Position numbers and translations under genes: made by a program
The notes under the pieces: generated by a model
What the model saw: only the letters and a program-made list of their open reading frames with translations
Databases searched by the model: none
What the model was told of the DNA's origin: nothing
Part shown: in pieces, positions 16,874-26,251 of the stretch
Numbering within the stretch: position 1 is the stretch's first letter
Layout: each line of letters starts with the position of its first letter
NCBI RefSeq assembly: GCF_020386635.1
Contig: NZ_CP081942.1
Location: 2,728,001 to 2,792,000 of the forward strand
Length of the DNA stretch: 64,000 nucleotides
Direction: 5' to 3'
From: Pseudomonas sp. MM211
GTDB lineage: Bacteria; Pseudomonadota; Gammaproteobacteria; Pseudomonadales; Pseudomonadaceae

Positions 16874-17388
16874 GCACGAGTCGCGCGCCGCGGATCTATC
16901 TGGCCGGATTCGATGTATTCAGAACCGACGCCGTCGAGCGCGGCGAGTACCTGAAAGCACTGTGCCGCGAGCAGGGGCTGGAAGGCCTTTATCCGTTCGA
17001 TAATGAAGTGGCGCCCGGGCTCTCGCCTGCCGACTGTGCGATGCAGATATGTCGGCTGAACCTGGCGATGATCCGTGAGGCGGACGCCGTACTGGCCAAC
17101 CTGAACCTGTTCAGGGGCTTCGAACCTGACTCGGGCACCGCCTTCGAAATTGGCGCCGCGGTGGCGCTGGGCAAGCCGGTCTGGGCCTATTTCCAGCCGC
17201 AGGGCGCCATGCGTGACTGGCTGCCAGGCAACGATCAGGGGCACGATGCGCAGGGTTTCTTGATCGAGGATTTCGGCTTGCCGCGCAACCTGATGATCGC
17301 CTGTTCCTGGGCGGGCTGTAGTGCCAGTGCCGAGGAAGCAGTGTTGGCGTTAAGCCGGTATCTGCAGCGCGTGTTGCCTGAGCAGTAA
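16870..17388 (+). CDS. Nucleoside 2-deoxyribosyltransferase-like protein
   Basis: A 172-residue protein of the nucleoside 2-deoxyribosyltransferase family, which transfers deoxyribose between bases in nucleotide salvage. The N-terminal '[11 protein letters not shown]' nucleotide-fold strand, the central '[15 protein letters not shown]' and the '[19 protein letters not shown]' segment with the conserved Glu nucleophile context fit the family. Its ATG overlaps the uvrB stop by 4 bases, so it is probably expressed with uvrB. The substrate is unknown. Confidence 0.8.
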   Translation: MSTSRAPRIYLAGFDVFRTDAVERGEYLKALCREQGLEGLYPFDNEVAPGLSPADCAMQICRLNLAMIREADAVLANLNLFRGFEPDSGTAFEIGAAVALGKPVWAYFQPQGAMRDWLPGNDQGHDAQGFLIEDFGLPRNLMIACSWAGCSASAEEAVLALSRYLQRVLPEQ

Positions 17389-17540
17389 GACGGCGCAGCT
17401 TTAGCCGTATCGAGACTGCGGTCTGACCGTTGCGTTTGCTGGAGCCGACCCTGTTGGCCCTGCTACTATTCGCACTTTCCGCGAAAGCCTCTCTGGTTCT
17501 GCCTGATGGTGGTTTTCGCCCCTTTGTATCGGGATTTTCC

Positions 17541-19022
17541 ATGACCACCGTCCGTACTCGTATCGCACCGTCGCCTACTGGCGATCCCCATGTTGGCACC
17601 GCCTACATCGCCCTGTTCAATCTGTGCTTTGCCAAGCAGCACGGTGGCGAGTTCATCCTGCGCATCGAGGATACCGATCAGGTGCGTTCGACCCGCGAGT
17701 CGGAACAGCAGATCTATGACGCCCTGCGCTGGTTGGGCATCGAGTGGAACGAAGGTCCGGACGTTGGCGGCCCTTATGGCCCATATCGGCAGAGCGAGCG
17801 CGGTGAGATCTACCGCAAGTACGCGTTGGAGCTGGTCGAGAAAGGCCATGCCTTCTACTGCTTCTGCACCCCGGAAGAACTCGACCAGATGCGTGCCGAG
17901 CAGACCGCCCGTGGCGAGACGCCGCGCTACGATGGCCGTGGCCTGCTGCTGTCCCAAGAGGAGGTGCAGCGTCGCCTGGCGGCCGGTGAGCCCCATGTGA
18001 TCCGCATGAAGGTGCCGAGCGAGGGCATCTGCGTGGTGCCGGACATGCTGCGTGGCGACGTCGAGATCCCATGGGATCGCATGGACATGCAGGTATTGAT
18101 GAAGACCGATGGCCTGCCGACCTACTTCCTCGCCAACGTGGTCGACGACCACCTGATGAAGATCACCCATGTGCTGCGCGGCGAAGAGTGGCTGCCGTCG
18201 GCGCCCAAGCTGATCCTGCTGTACGAGTATTTTGGCTGGGAAAAACCGCAGCTGTGCTACATGCCCCTGCTGCGTAATCCGGACAAGAGCAAGCTCTCCA
18301 AGCGCAAGAACCCGACCTCGATCACCTTCTACGAACGCATGGGTTTCCTGCCGCAGGCGATGCTCAATTACCTGGGGCGTATGGGCTGGTCGATGCCCGA
18401 CGAGCGCGAAAAATTCACCCTGGACGAGATGATTGCCAACTTCGACGTGCAGCGTGTTTCCCTGGGTGGGCCGATCTTCGATCTGGAGAAGCTGTCCTGG
18501 CTCAATGGCCAGTGGATGCGTGAGCTGAGCGTCGAAGAGTTCGCTGCTGGCGCGCAGAAGTGGGCCTTCAACAGCGACTACCTGATGCAGATCGCCCCGC
18601 ATGTGCAGGGCAGGGTAGAAACCTTCAGTCAGATCGCCCCGCTGGCGGGCTTCTTCTTCGCCGGCGGCGTGCAGCCGGACAAGGCGCTGTTCGCTCACAA
18701 GAAGCTCTCTGACGATCAGGTGCGCCAGCTCATGCAACTGATCCTGTGGAAGCTCGAAGCGCTGCGTCAGTGGGAGAAGGAGCGCATCACTGGCTGCATT
18801 CAGGCAGTGGTCGAGCACCTGGAACTGAAACTGCGCGATGCCATGCCGCTGATGTTCGCTGCCGTGACCGGACAGGCCAGTTCGGTGTCGGTGCTCGACG
18901 CCATGGAAATTCTTGGCCCGGATCTCACTCGTTTCCGTCTCCGTCAGGCCATCGAGCTACTCGGTGGTGTGTCGAAGAAAGAGAACAAAGAATGGGAAAA
19001 ACTCCTGGCAAGCATCGCCTAA
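17541..19022 (+). CDS. gltX: Glutamyl-tRNA synthetase
   Basis: Class I aminoacyl-tRNA synthetase of 493 residues that charges tRNA-Glu. The HIGH-type motif lies in '[15 protein letters not shown]' near the N-terminus, and the KMSKS-type motif is KLSKRK beginning at residue 251. The start [14 protein letters not shown] at 17541 matches GltX length; the upstream in-frame extension is hydrophobic and not conserved. The 152-base gap before it holds the promoter, which I could not place. It is followed by two tRNA-Glu genes, its own substrate, as in other pseudomonads. Confidence 0.97.
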   Translation: MTTVRTRIAPSPTGDPHVGTAYIALFNLCFAKQHGGEFILRIEDTDQVRSTRESEQQIYDALRWLGIEWNEGPDVGGPYGPYRQSERGEIYRKYALELVEKGHAFYCFCTPEELDQMRAEQTARGETPRYDGRGLLLSQEEVQRRLAAGEPHVIRMKVPSEGICVVPDMLRGDVEIPWDRMDMQVLMKTDGLPTYFLANVVDDHLMKITHVLRGEEWLPSAPKLILLYEYFGWEKPQLCYMPLLRNPDKSKLSKRKNPTSITFYERMGFLPQAMLNYLGRMGWSMPDEREKFTLDEMIANFDVQRVSLGGPIFDLEKLSWLNGQWMRELSVEEFAAGAQKWAFNSDYLMQIAPHVQGRVETFSQIAPLAGFFFAGGVQPDKALFAHKKLSDDQVRQLMQLILWKLEALRQWEKERITGCIQAVVEHLELKLRDAMPLMFAAVTGQASSVSVLDAMEILGPDLTRFRLRQAIELLGGVSKKENKEWEKLLASIA

Positions 19023-19121
19023 TGCCTGGCCGCCGGTCGCCTCTGTCTTGGAGGCGCCTGGGTTGTTCGGTAAGTGTTTGTTATGTCAGCGAAAAAAAAC
19101 GCACCACCGGCTAGAATTTTG

Positions 19122-19150
19122 TTGACAGGGTGCAGGGGCGCACTTAACAT
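19122..19150 (+). promoter_or_regulatory. Sigma-70 promoter of the Ala/Glu tRNA cluster
   Basis: TTGACA (19122-19127), a 17-base spacer and TAACAT (19145-19150), followed by a G+C-rich discriminator GCGCCCCG typical of stringently controlled stable-RNA promoters. An A-tract (19092-19099) upstream could add UP-element activity. Confidence 0.82.
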
Positions 19151-19168
19151 GCGCCCCGTCCTCGAGAT

Positions 19169-19244
<76 letters not shown>

Positions 19245-19305
19245 ATCTCGATAGCCACAACCGGTTCTTTCTTATGAGCAGGTTGGTTGTAAAGAAGGGC
19301 TTTGC

Positions 19306-19381
19306 GTCCCCTTCGTCTAGTGGCCTAGGACACCGCCCTTTCACGGCGGTAACAGGGGTTCGAGTCCCCTAGGGGACGCCA
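19306..19381 (+). tRNA. tRNA-Glu (TTC anticodon), copy 1
   Basis: A 76-nt cloverleaf with encoded CCA: acceptor GTCCCCT/AGGGGAC, anticodon stem CCGCC/GGCGG with loop CTTTCAC (anticodon TTC). Identical to the copy at 19554. Confidence 0.97.
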
Positions 19382-19430
19382 TTATTTCCAGCTGCAGTGC
19401 CTCGGCATTGCAGCCAGACCGAAAGGTTCT

Positions 19431-19506
<76 letters not shown>

Positions 19507-19553
19507 ATCCACGACAGGCCAGCCTAGTGCTGGCCTTGTTCTTCGAAGGTTTC

Positions 19554-19629
19554 GTCCCCTTCGTCTAGTGGCCTAGGACACCGCCCTTTCACGGCGGTAA
19601 CAGGGGTTCGAGTCCCCTAGGGGACGCCA
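19554..19629 (+). tRNA. tRNA-Glu (TTC anticodon), copy 2
   Basis: Exact duplicate of the tRNA-Glu at 19306, 76 nt with CCA; last gene of the four-tRNA transcript. Confidence 0.97.
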
Positions 19630-19634
19630 GTTTG

Positions 19635-19689
19635 CCCGCTCTGCGGGATTTTTAAGGGTCACTTCTCACGAAGTGGCCCTTTTGTTTTT
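19635..19689 (+). terminator. Tandem terminators of the tRNA cluster
   Basis: A small hairpin CCCGC/GCGGG (19635-19647) with ATTTTT is followed by a strong one: AAGGGTCACTTC (19654-19665) pairs with GAAGTGGCCCTT (19670-19681) around loop TCAC, with one mismatch, and a T-rich tail runs to 19689. Confidence 0.9.
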
Positions 19690-19806
19690 GTGCGTTCGAA
19701 AAACCGTGGCGATCAGAGGCATGACACTCGATGCGGCTTGCGTGGTGGCAAGCAAAGCCCCTAATGTCTGGATCTGAATAGGGTCTGGTCGATAGAGGAG
19801 CGTTGC

Positions 19807-19878
19807 ATGAAACTGACAATGGATGCCGTGGAACGACTGGCGCGCGAACGGGCCTGCAACAAGGTGCGTTGCTCGTGA
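19807..19878 (+). CDS. Possible 23-residue leader ORF coupled to the thioesterase
   Basis: ATG at 19807 has an ideal SD (GAGGAG at 19795-19800, six bases away) and opens a 23-codon frame beginning MKLTMDAVERLARER. Its TGA (19876-19878) overlaps the GTG start of the thioesterase as GTGA. The arrangement suggests translational coupling. It could also be the remnant of a longer N-terminus lost to a frameshift. No similarity is recognised. Confidence 0.4.
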   Translation: MKLTMDAVERLARERACNKVRCS

Positions 19879-20309
19879 ACTGGGATCGCCCCAACCCCTT
19901 CACCCTAGAGCTGCTGGTCGGCAGTGAGGACATCGACGGTCTCGGGCACGCCAACAATGCCGTCTATGTGACCTGGCTGGAGCGTTGCGCCTGGCGCCAC
20001 TCGCAGTCGCTCGGGCTGGATCTGGTCGAGTACCGACGCCTCGATCGCGCCATGGCGGTAGTGCGCCACGAGATCGATTACCTGAGCGCTGCCTATGAGG
20101 GGCAGGAGTTGCTGATAGGCACCTGGATCGTCGAGTCCGACCAACGCTTGAAGATGGATCGCTGCTTTCAGCTGGTTCGCCCGCACGACGGCGCTACGCT
20201 GCTACGCGCAAAAACCACTTTCGTCTGTATCGAACTGTCCACTGGCAGGCCAAAACGCATGCCTGCCGAGTTCATCGAAGGCTACGGCAAGGCGTTGCTA
20301 CCGCTCTAG
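19875..20309 (+). CDS. Acyl-CoA thioesterase, hotdog fold (4HBT family)
   Basis: A 144-residue single-domain hotdog thioesterase. The active-site region 'DIDGLGHANNAVYVTWLE' with the conserved Asp of the 4-hydroxybenzoyl-CoA-thioesterase type is near the N-terminus; 'VVRHEIDYLSAAYEGQEL' and 'LLRAKTTFVCIEL' are the later strands. The GTG at 19875 gives the start MNWDRPNPFTLELL, the usual N-terminus of Pseudomonas homologues as I remember them. AAGG at 19861-19864 can serve as SD. Its stop is 3 bases from the convergent next gene. The natural acyl-CoA substrate is unknown. Confidence 0.82.
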   Translation: MNWDRPNPFTLELLVGSEDIDGLGHANNAVYVTWLERCAWRHSQSLGLDLVEYRRLDRAMAVVRHEIDYLSAAYEGQELLIGTWIVESDQRLKMDRCFQLVRPHDGATLLRAKTTFVCIELSTGRPKRMPAEFIEGYGKALLPL

Positions 20310-20312
20310 GTG

Positions 20313-20705
20313 CTACTGCTGCGGCGCCAGAAACAGCTTCTGCTCTTCATAGATCGCCTGGTAGCGGCGCACTTCGCCAGGCTGCAGGAGGATTGATTGA
20401 CTGCTGACCAGGTCGATCTCTGCGCAGAAGCCCTCCCGCGAAGGCGTGAGCACGATGCTGCGCTCGCCGCTAGGTACATCCAGGGTCACGCTTTCGCCTG
20501 CCGGTATTGGCACCAGCAGTTGCTCGTCCACGCGCAATTGCAAATCGCAGGCATTGGGGGCGTTACGGTCGCGGCTGACGATAAGTTTGGCGCTGGTTGC
20601 CGGATCAAGCGGCGCGCCCTCGAAGATTGGGGTTGCAGCAAAGGCGGCAGGCGCAGCGGGCAATAGCAGTGCAAGCAGGCTGCCGGTCAGCAGAAGTCGG
20701 CTCAT
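20313..20705 (-). CDS. Secreted hypothetical protein
   Basis: 130 residues with a clear Sec signal peptide ([23 protein letters not shown], probable cleavage after Ala-Phe-Ala near residue 23). The mature part is about 107 residues, beta-rich, with two cysteines (in 'NACDLQL' and 'EGFCAEI') that could form a disulphide. I do not recognise a named family. It is convergent with the thioesterase and divergent from dusC. Confidence 0.75.
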   Translation of the reverse strand: MSRLLLTGSLLALLLPAAPAAFAATPIFEGAPLDPATSAKLIVSRDRNAPNACDLQLRVDEQLLVPIPAGESVTLDVPSGERSIVLTPSREGFCAEIDLVSSQSILLQPGEVRRYQAIYEEQKLFLAPQQ

Positions 20706-20879
20706 GGTCGCTCCAGGCGATACATCGGTACTGCAATGGACTGCGCGCGACAGGCGTACGTTCAGCTCGCCGGTGGCTGTGCTGCTTGGTCGGGCACCGT
20801 TACACTACGCGCCGTTTTTACGGGGCGTCACGGACAGCCTCTGCTTGCCAGGCTTCAGTCATTTTTCGAGAGAATCACT

Positions 20880-21857
20880 ATGCAGATCGCCCTGGCGCCC
20901 ATGGAAGGATTGGTCGATGAAATCCTTCGCGATGTGCTGACTCAGGTGGGCGGCATCGACTGGTGTGTGACTGAATTCATCCGCGTCAATGACCGCGTGC
21001 TCCCGAAGTCTGCCTACCGCAAGCTGGCTCCCGAGCTGTTCAAGGGTGCCAGGACTGCTGCGGGCACTCCGCTGCGCGTGCAGTTGCTTGGCTCCGATCC
21101 GCAATGCCTCGGCGACAACGCCGCCTACGCCTGCAAGCTCGGCGCGCCGGTGATCGACCTCAACTTCGGCTGCCCGGCCAAGACTGTGAACAAATCGCGG
21201 GGCGGGGCGGTGCTGCTCAAGGAGCCGGAGCTGCTGCACGCGATCCTTTGCGAAGTACGCCGCAGCGTGCCGGCCGCCATTCCCGTCACGGCCAAGATGC
21301 GCTTGGGTTTTGATCACAAGGACTGGGCCGTCGATTGTGCCCAGGCACTCGCCGAAGGCGGCGCGTCGCAGATCGTCGTGCATGCGCGTACCAAGGTCGA
21401 GGGTTATAAGCCTCCGGCCCACTGGGAGTGGGTGGCGCGCGTCCAGGAGGCGGTAGCGGTTCCGGTTTATGCCAACGGTGATATCTGGTCGCTGGAAGAC
21501 TGGCGGCGCTGCCGCGAGGTGAGCGGCGTCGAAGACATCATGCTTGGTCGCGGTGTGGTGGCGCGGCCCGACCTGGCGCGGCAGATCGCTGCCGCTCGAG
21601 CAGGGCAGGACGCTGGGGTGATGACCTGGGAGGAGTTGCAGCCGCTGTTGGCCGACTTCTGGCTGCAAGCGCGGCGCAAGATGTCGCCACGCTACGCGCC
21701 GGGGCGGCTGAAGCAGTGGCTGGCCATGCTCACGCGCAGCTATCCGCAAGCCGTGGAGCTGTTCGCCCAGTTGCGCCGTGAAACCAGCTGCGAGCACATC
21801 GATGCGCTGCTCGGCGTCGCCTTTGCGCTGCGCGAGCCGGAGCGCCAGGCGATTTAG
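20880..21857 (+). CDS. dusC: tRNA-dihydrouridine(16) synthase DusC
   Basis: FMN-dependent tRNA-dihydrouridine synthase of 325 residues, reducing uridine 16 in the D loop. The TIM barrel begins [10 protein letters not shown], the catalytic Cys98 lies in '[20 protein letters not shown]', and the FMN-phosphate region '[16 protein letters not shown]' is intact. The short C-terminal helical domain fits DusC rather than DusA/DusB. The start at 20880 gives the family length; the ORF continues upstream without conservation. It ends 9 bases from the convergent SDR gene. Confidence 0.93.
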   Translation: MQIALAPMEGLVDEILRDVLTQVGGIDWCVTEFIRVNDRVLPKSAYRKLAPELFKGARTAAGTPLRVQLLGSDPQCLGDNAAYACKLGAPVIDLNFGCPAKTVNKSRGGAVLLKEPELLHAILCEVRRSVPAAIPVTAKMRLGFDHKDWAVDCAQALAEGGASQIVVHARTKVEGYKPPAHWEWVARVQEAVAVPVYANGDIWSLEDWRRCREVSGVEDIMLGRGVVARPDLARQIAAARAGQDAGVMTWEELQPLLADFWLQARRKMSPRYAPGRLKQWLAMLTRSYPQAVELFAQLRRETSCEHIDALLGVAFALREPERQAI

Positions 21858-21866
21858 TCAGGCTGT

Positions 21867-22613
21867 TCAACGGCCGCCGCTGACGTCGAGCAGAGAGCCG
21901 GTGGTATAGGAGGCCTGTTCACTGGCCAGCCACAGGATGGCCTCGGCCACTTCTTCTGCAAGCCCGCCGCGCGCCAGGGGAATGCTCCTGGCAACGCGGG
22001 CGACACGTTCCGGCTCGCCGCCACTGGCGTGGATCTCGGTGTCGATCACGCCGGGACGTACCGCGTTGACACGGATGCCATCGGCGGCAAGCTCCTTGGC
22101 CAGGCCAATCGTCATGCTGTCGACGGCGCCTTTGGCGGCCGCGTAATCGACATATTCCTCCGGGGCGCCCAGGCGGGCGGCGATCGATGAAACATTGACG
22201 ATGGCGCCGCCGCGACTGCCCTGGCGCGTGGACATGCGCTTCACCGCCTCGCGGTTGCACAGAAAACTGCCGAACACGTTGGTGGCGAAGACCCGTTGCC
22301 AGCGTTCCAGGCTCATCGCTTCCAGGCGCATCTGCTGCTCCAGGATGCCGGCATTGTTGACCAGCACGTCGAGACGCCCCAGGCGCTCATCGATCTCGGC
22401 GAAGAGTCGTTTCACCTGCGCTTCATCCGCCACGTCTGCCTGTAGCGCCAGGGCTCTGCCGCCAGTACTGGCAATTTCGGCGACCAGCGCCTCGGCCGCG
22501 CTGGCCTGTTGGCGATAGTTGATCGCCACCGTATAGCCGTGCTGCACGGCCAACCGAGCGGTTGCCGCGCCAATGCCTCGGCTGGCGCCGGTAATCAGGA
22601 TCACCTTGCTCAT
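21867..22613 (-). CDS. Short-chain dehydrogenase/reductase (SDR)
   Basis: Classical SDR of 248 residues. The Rossmann cofactor loop TGASRGIG is at about residues 8-15, followed by 'VNNAGIL', a catalytic Ser segment 'IVNVSSIAARLG' and the YxxxK pair in 'YVDYAAAKGAVDS'. 'RVNAVRPGVIDTEIH' is the usual substrate-loop start, so it should be active. GGAG (22624-22621) supports the ATG at 22613. It lies back-to-back with the heat-shock gene ibpA, whose promoter begins 23 bases away. Substrate not predictable; homologues are often annotated as glucose dehydrogenase or 3-oxoacyl reductase-like. Confidence 0.88.
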   Translation of the reverse strand: MSKVILITGASRGIGAATARLAVQHGYTVAINYRQQASAAEALVAEIASTGGRALALQADVADEAQVKRLFAEIDERLGRLDVLVNNAGILEQQMRLEAMSLERWQRVFATNVFGSFLCNREAVKRMSTRQGSRGGAIVNVSSIAARLGAPEEYVDYAAAKGAVDSMTIGLAKELAADGIRVNAVRPGVIDTEIHASGGEPERVARVARSIPLARGGLAEEVAEAILWLASEQASYTTGSLLDVSGGR

Positions 22614-22635
22614 CGAAAAACTCCGTTTTTCAGCC

Positions 22636-22663
22636 CTTGAAATTTTTCCGGCCATCCACATTT
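22636..22663 (+). promoter_or_regulatory. Sigma-32 (RpoH) heat-shock promoter of ibpA
   Basis: CTTGAAA (22636-22642), a 13-base spacer, then CCACATTT (22656-22663), one base from the -10 consensus CCCCATTT. Transcription would start near 22671, giving a leader of about 61 bases. Confidence 0.83.
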
Positions 22664-22670
22664 TCAGTAC

Positions 22671-22731
22671 TGCGGGATGCCGAAGTCGGGTCTCGCACCT
22701 TATCACTCGCTGAACAATCAGGAGATTCAAC
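22671..22731 (+). promoter_or_regulatory. ROSE-type RNA thermometer in the ibpA leader
   Basis: Two hairpins fill the leader. The first joins TGCG (22671) to CGCA (22694) and CCGA to TCGG. The second pairs TCGCT-GA (22707-22713) with TCAGGA (22718-22723), covering the SD. It has the ROSE signature UYGCU opposite AGGA with a bulged G. Melting at high temperature would free the SD. Two-hairpin ROSE elements are known for Pseudomonas ibpA. Confidence 0.82.
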
Positions 22732-23178
22732 ATGAGCACCGCATTTTCCATGACCCCGCTGTTTCGTCAGTCCATTGGCTTCGACCGTTTCAACGACCTG
22801 TTCGAGTCGGCGATGCGCAACGAGACGGGTAGCAGCTACCCGCCCTACAACGTCGAAAAGCATGCTGATGACCAGTACCGTATCGTCATCGCAGCGGCCG
22901 GTTTCCAGGATGAAGATCTGGATCTGCAGGTCGAGCGCGGTGTGCTGACCGTAACCGGGGGCAAGCGCGCGGGTAATGGTGAGAACGTCACCTACCTGTA
23001 CCAGGGCATTGCCCAGCGTTCCTTCAAGCTGTCGTTCCGCTTGGCTGACCATATCGAAGTCAAAGGCGCCAATTTGGTCAACGGCCTGCTCAATATCGAG
23101 TTGGAGCGCCTGGTTCCGGAGGAGGCCAAAGCCAAGCGCATCCCGATCGGGGCCGTGCGCCCAGCGCTGGAAAGCTGA
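22732..23178 (+). CDS. ibpA: Small heat-shock protein IbpA (Hsp20)
   Basis: ATP-independent holdase chaperone of 148 residues that binds unfolding proteins in inclusion bodies. The N-terminal arm 'SMTPLFRQSIGFDRFNDLFE' precedes the alpha-crystallin domain (about residues 35-125), with 'IAAAGFQDEDLDLQVE' and 'QRSFKLSFRLADHIEVKGA' and the 'NGLLNIELER' strand. Control is visible at two levels: an RpoH promoter and a ROSE-type thermometer. A strong bidirectional terminator follows. Confidence 0.96.
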   Translation: MSTAFSMTPLFRQSIGFDRFNDLFESAMRNETGSSYPPYNVEKHADDQYRIVIAAAGFQDEDLDLQVERGVLTVTGGKRAGNGENVTYLYQGIAQRSFKLSFRLADHIEVKGANLVNGLLNIELERLVPEEAKAKRIPIGAVRPALES

Positions 23179-23201
23179 TCTGTCGGCTCGGCAGCAATGA
23201 A

Positions 23202-23230
23202 AGAAAAGGCGCCCATGTGGCGCCTTTTCT
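23202..23230. terminator. Bidirectional terminator between ibpA and the GGDEF-EAL gene
   Basis: AGAAAAGGCGCC (23202-23213) and its exact complement GGCGCCTTTTCT (23219-23230) flank a 5-base loop. The A and T runs on either side let it serve both convergent genes. Confidence 0.92.
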
Positions 23231-23233
23231 AGT

Positions 23234-26161
23234 TCAGTCGAAATGCGGGCGCAGCATGCTGTGAGCCAGCAGGGCGCGGAACTCGCTCAGTGGCTGCGGC
23301 CGGCTGAACAGGTAACCCTGGTAGCAGTGGCAGCCCTGGCTTTGCAGAAAGTCCAGCTGGCTTTGTTGCTCCACACCCTCGGCGATGACCTCCAGGCCCA
23401 GGCTCAGGCCAAGCGCCACCACGGCACGGATAATTTCTGCGTCGCTGGGGTTGCTGGTGGCGTCGCGCACGAACGATTGGTCGATCTTCAGCACGTCCAC
23501 CGGCAGGCGCTTGAGGTAGGTGAGTGACGAGTAGCCAGTGCCGAAATCATCCATGGCGAAGCTTACGCCCAGTTTGCGCAGGCGATTCATCTTGGCGATG
23601 GTGTCGTCGATGTCCTGAATGACGATGCCCTCGGTGATCTCCAGCTTGAGCATGCCCAGCGGCAGCTTGTTCTTGCGCAGGCAATGCTCGACCCGTTCGA
23701 CGAAGTCGTTCTGGCGGAACTGCCGGGTGCTGATGTTCACGCAGAGGCTGAAGTTCTCGTCGATGATCTGCTCTTCCAGCAACTGGGCGCAGACGTGGCA
23801 GGCCTCGAGCATTACCCAGGCGCCGACCTCGAGAATCAGCCCGCTTTCTTCCAGCACATGGATGAACAGTGCCGGTGATTGCTCCCCAAGCGTCGGATGC
23901 GCCCAGCGCAGCAGTGCTTCGGCACCAATGATCTGGTCTTTTCGCGCGTCCACCTGGGGTTGGAAATAGAGCTCGAATTCACCGCGGGCCAGGGCCATGC
24001 GCAGCTCGTTCTCGAGGCGCAAGCGCTCGCTGGCGGCGTGCTGCATGGTGCTGTGGAACAGCTGGATGGCATTGCGGCCGGAGTCCTTGGCGCGATACAG
24101 GGCGATGTCTGCGCGCTTGAGCAGGTCGGCTGGGGTCTGACCATGATCCGGGATCAGTGCGATGCCGATGCTTGGGGTGACTTGCAGGCGGTGGCCGTCA
24201 ACCAGCATCGGTTCGCTCAGCAGTTGGCGCAGTTTGTCGGCAGCGCTACGGGCATGGCTGATGACCTGATTGAGCTTGCCTTCGATACCTGTCAGCAGTA
24301 CCACGAATTCGTCACCGCCGAGGCGCGCCACGGTGTCTTCCTCGCGCACGCTGGCTTCCAGGCGTGCGGTGATCAGCTTGAGTACCGCATCGCCAACCGG
24401 GTGGCCGAGCGAGTCGTTGATGTGCTTGAAGTGATCGAGGTCGAGAAACAGCAGGGCGCCACGTAGTCTGTGGCGTTGCAGCAGGGCGATCTGCTGGGTC
24501 AGGCGATCCATCAGCAGGGCACGATTGGGCAGGTTGGTCAGCGAGTCGTGGTAGGCCAGGTGCTGGATCTGCGCCTGGGCAGCCTTGAGTTCGCCGATGT
24601 CGCGAGCGGTGACCAGCAGGCAGGGCTGCCCATCCAGTTCGATCTGCTCGACCGATACCTCCACTTCCACAACGTTGCCGTCGCGATCCCGGGCGCGCAT
24701 TTCCATGCGCTGGATATGCCCTTCACTGCGCAGCGTATCGAGCATGCGTCGACGTTGTTCGGCGTCCGCCCAGATGTTCACTTGCGCAGACGTCTGGCCA
24801 ATCACCTCGTCTGCGCTGTAGCCCGTCAGGCGGGTGAAACCGTCATTAACCTCGATATAGCGTCCGCTGTCACGGGTGGTGATGGTGATGGCGTCCGGGC
24901 TGGAGTGAAAGGCCTTGGAGAACTTCTCCTGGCTGGCCTTGAGCGCTGCCTCGGCGCGCTGCTGCTCGGTGATGTCGCGAAATTTGCTCAGTACGCAGGG
25001 TTGCCCGCTGAGCTCCAGGCGCCGGCACGACACCACGCAGGTCATGGTGCGACCCTGTGGGTCGATCAGGTCGATGCGCTCGTCGGTGAGATCCGTGCCG
25101 TTGATGATTTTCTGTCGCAGGCCTGACGTCTTGGGCAATGCTTGCCAGGGCTTGAGCTTGAAAATGTTGCGCCCGGTGATTTCTGCGGAGAGCCACCCGA
25201 ATGCTTGGGTAAAGGCTGGGTTGATCTCCAGAATGCGACCTTCCGGCAGTGTCGTTACGCAGATGGGATCCGGGCTGGCCTGGAATACCGTGGCGAATTT
25301 GTGCTCGGAGGCCTGTAGGCGTTGCTCGCGCAGGGTGCGTTCGCTGATGTCGATGAGGATGCCGGTCATGCGCATGGGCTGGCCCTGGGCGTCCCAATGC
25401 AGCTTGGCGGTGCTCTCCAGATAATGCGTCTGCCCGTCCGGGTCTACGGTGCGATAGGTCACCTGATAATCCTGCCCGCTGTTCGGCAGCAAGTCCCTGT
25501 AGGCCTGGCGCATGGTCTGACGCTCAAGCAGGGGGACATGGGCGAAAAAATCCAGGAAGGCCCCATGGAACGGTTCGGCCGGCAGGCCGTGCAAGGTCGC
25601 CGCCCGTGCCGAGGCGAACATGGTATTGCTGGGGATGTGCCAGTCCCAGGTGCCGAGATCCGCCGACTCGAGGGCCATGCGCAGGCGTTCCTGGCTGTCG
25701 GCCAGGGCCTGCTCCTGAGCGCGCTGGCGGCTGATGTCGCGGATCACCCCGAACATCTTGTGCTGCCCGGCCTCGCCGGCCTGCAGGCTGCCGGTGATCT
25801 CCAACCAGCGCAGGCTGCCGTCCGGCCAGCGGATGCGATGGCGGATCGGCTCGGCGGTAGGCGAGCCGTCGAGCACGGCCTGGAACATCCGCATCACTTC
25901 AGTGCGTTCTTCTTCGGGGATCAGTGCCATGTAATCGACGGGCGCGCTCAGCGGGCTGTTGGGGTCGATACCGAACAGCTTTTGCGCCCCGCGCGACCAG
26001 TTCACTTCACCGGTGTCGACATTCCAGAACCAGGCACCGAGGCTGGCGCCATTGAGTGCGGCCAGCAAGTGCTGGGAGTCGTGCCAGGTCTTCTCGAATT
26101 CGGCTGGGTCGAGCGCTGGGACGTAGGGCAATGGCGGGCGTTTGTCATTGGAGTTGCCCAT
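23234..26161 (-). CDS. Multi-PAS diguanylate cyclase/phosphodiesterase (PAS-GGDEF-EAL)
   Basis: Cytoplasmic c-di-GMP enzyme of 975 residues with no membrane segment. About four PAS domains (roughly 35-150, 165-285, 290-400, 410-530) each show 'FGxxxxxP'-like or 'RDIS/RDIT' PAC ends. The GGDEF domain has an intact GGDEF at 615-619, and the EAL domain has EAL at 748-750 in 'GAEALLRWAHP', with 'DDFGTGYSSLTYLKRLPVD' and 'EGVEQQSQ'. Both domains look catalytically competent. The ATG at 26161 has GAGGAAGGG just upstream; an in-frame ATG 11 codons earlier lacks an SD. It probably senses a small ligand or redox state through PAS. Confidence 0.92.
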   Translation of the reverse strand: MGNSNDKRPPLPYVPALDPAEFEKTWHDSQHLLAALNGASLGAWFWNVDTGEVNWSRGAQKLFGIDPNSPLSAPVDYMALIPEEERTEVMRMFQAVLDGSPTAEPIRHRIRWPDGSLRWLEITGSLQAGEAGQHKMFGVIRDISRQRAQEQALADSQERLRMALESADLGTWDWHIPSNTMFASARAATLHGLPAEPFHGAFLDFFAHVPLLERQTMRQAYRDLLPNSGQDYQVTYRTVDPDGQTHYLESTAKLHWDAQGQPMRMTGILIDISERTLREQRLQASEHKFATVFQASPDPICVTTLPEGRILEINPAFTQAFGWLSAEITGRNIFKLKPWQALPKTSGLRQKIINGTDLTDERIDLIDPQGRTMTCVVSCRRLELSGQPCVLSKFRDITEQQRAEAALKASQEKFSKAFHSSPDAITITTRDSGRYIEVNDGFTRLTGYSADEVIGQTSAQVNIWADAEQRRRMLDTLRSEGHIQRMEMRARDRDGNVVEVEVSVEQIELDGQPCLLVTARDIGELKAAQAQIQHLAYHDSLTNLPNRALLMDRLTQQIALLQRHRLRGALLFLDLDHFKHINDSLGHPVGDAVLKLITARLEASVREEDTVARLGGDEFVVLLTGIEGKLNQVISHARSAADKLRQLLSEPMLVDGHRLQVTPSIGIALIPDHGQTPADLLKRADIALYRAKDSGRNAIQLFHSTMQHAASERLRLENELRMALARGEFELYFQPQVDARKDQIIGAEALLRWAHPTLGEQSPALFIHVLEESGLILEVGAWVMLEACHVCAQLLEEQIIDENFSLCVNISTRQFRQNDFVERVEHCLRKNKLPLGMLKLEITEGIVIQDIDDTIAKMNRLRKLGVSFAMDDFGTGYSSLTYLKRLPVDVLKIDQSFVRDATSNPSDAEIIRAVVALGLSLGLEVIAEGVEQQSQLDFLQSQGCHCYQGYLFSRPQPLSEFRALLAHSMLRPHFD

Positions 26162-26251
26162 AACCCTTCCTCTACAAAAAGAACGGTAGAACATGCGCAG
26201 AGGCTATCCGTAGCGCAGCATGACGCAGGCGGCAAATGGCCTGCATGGGTG

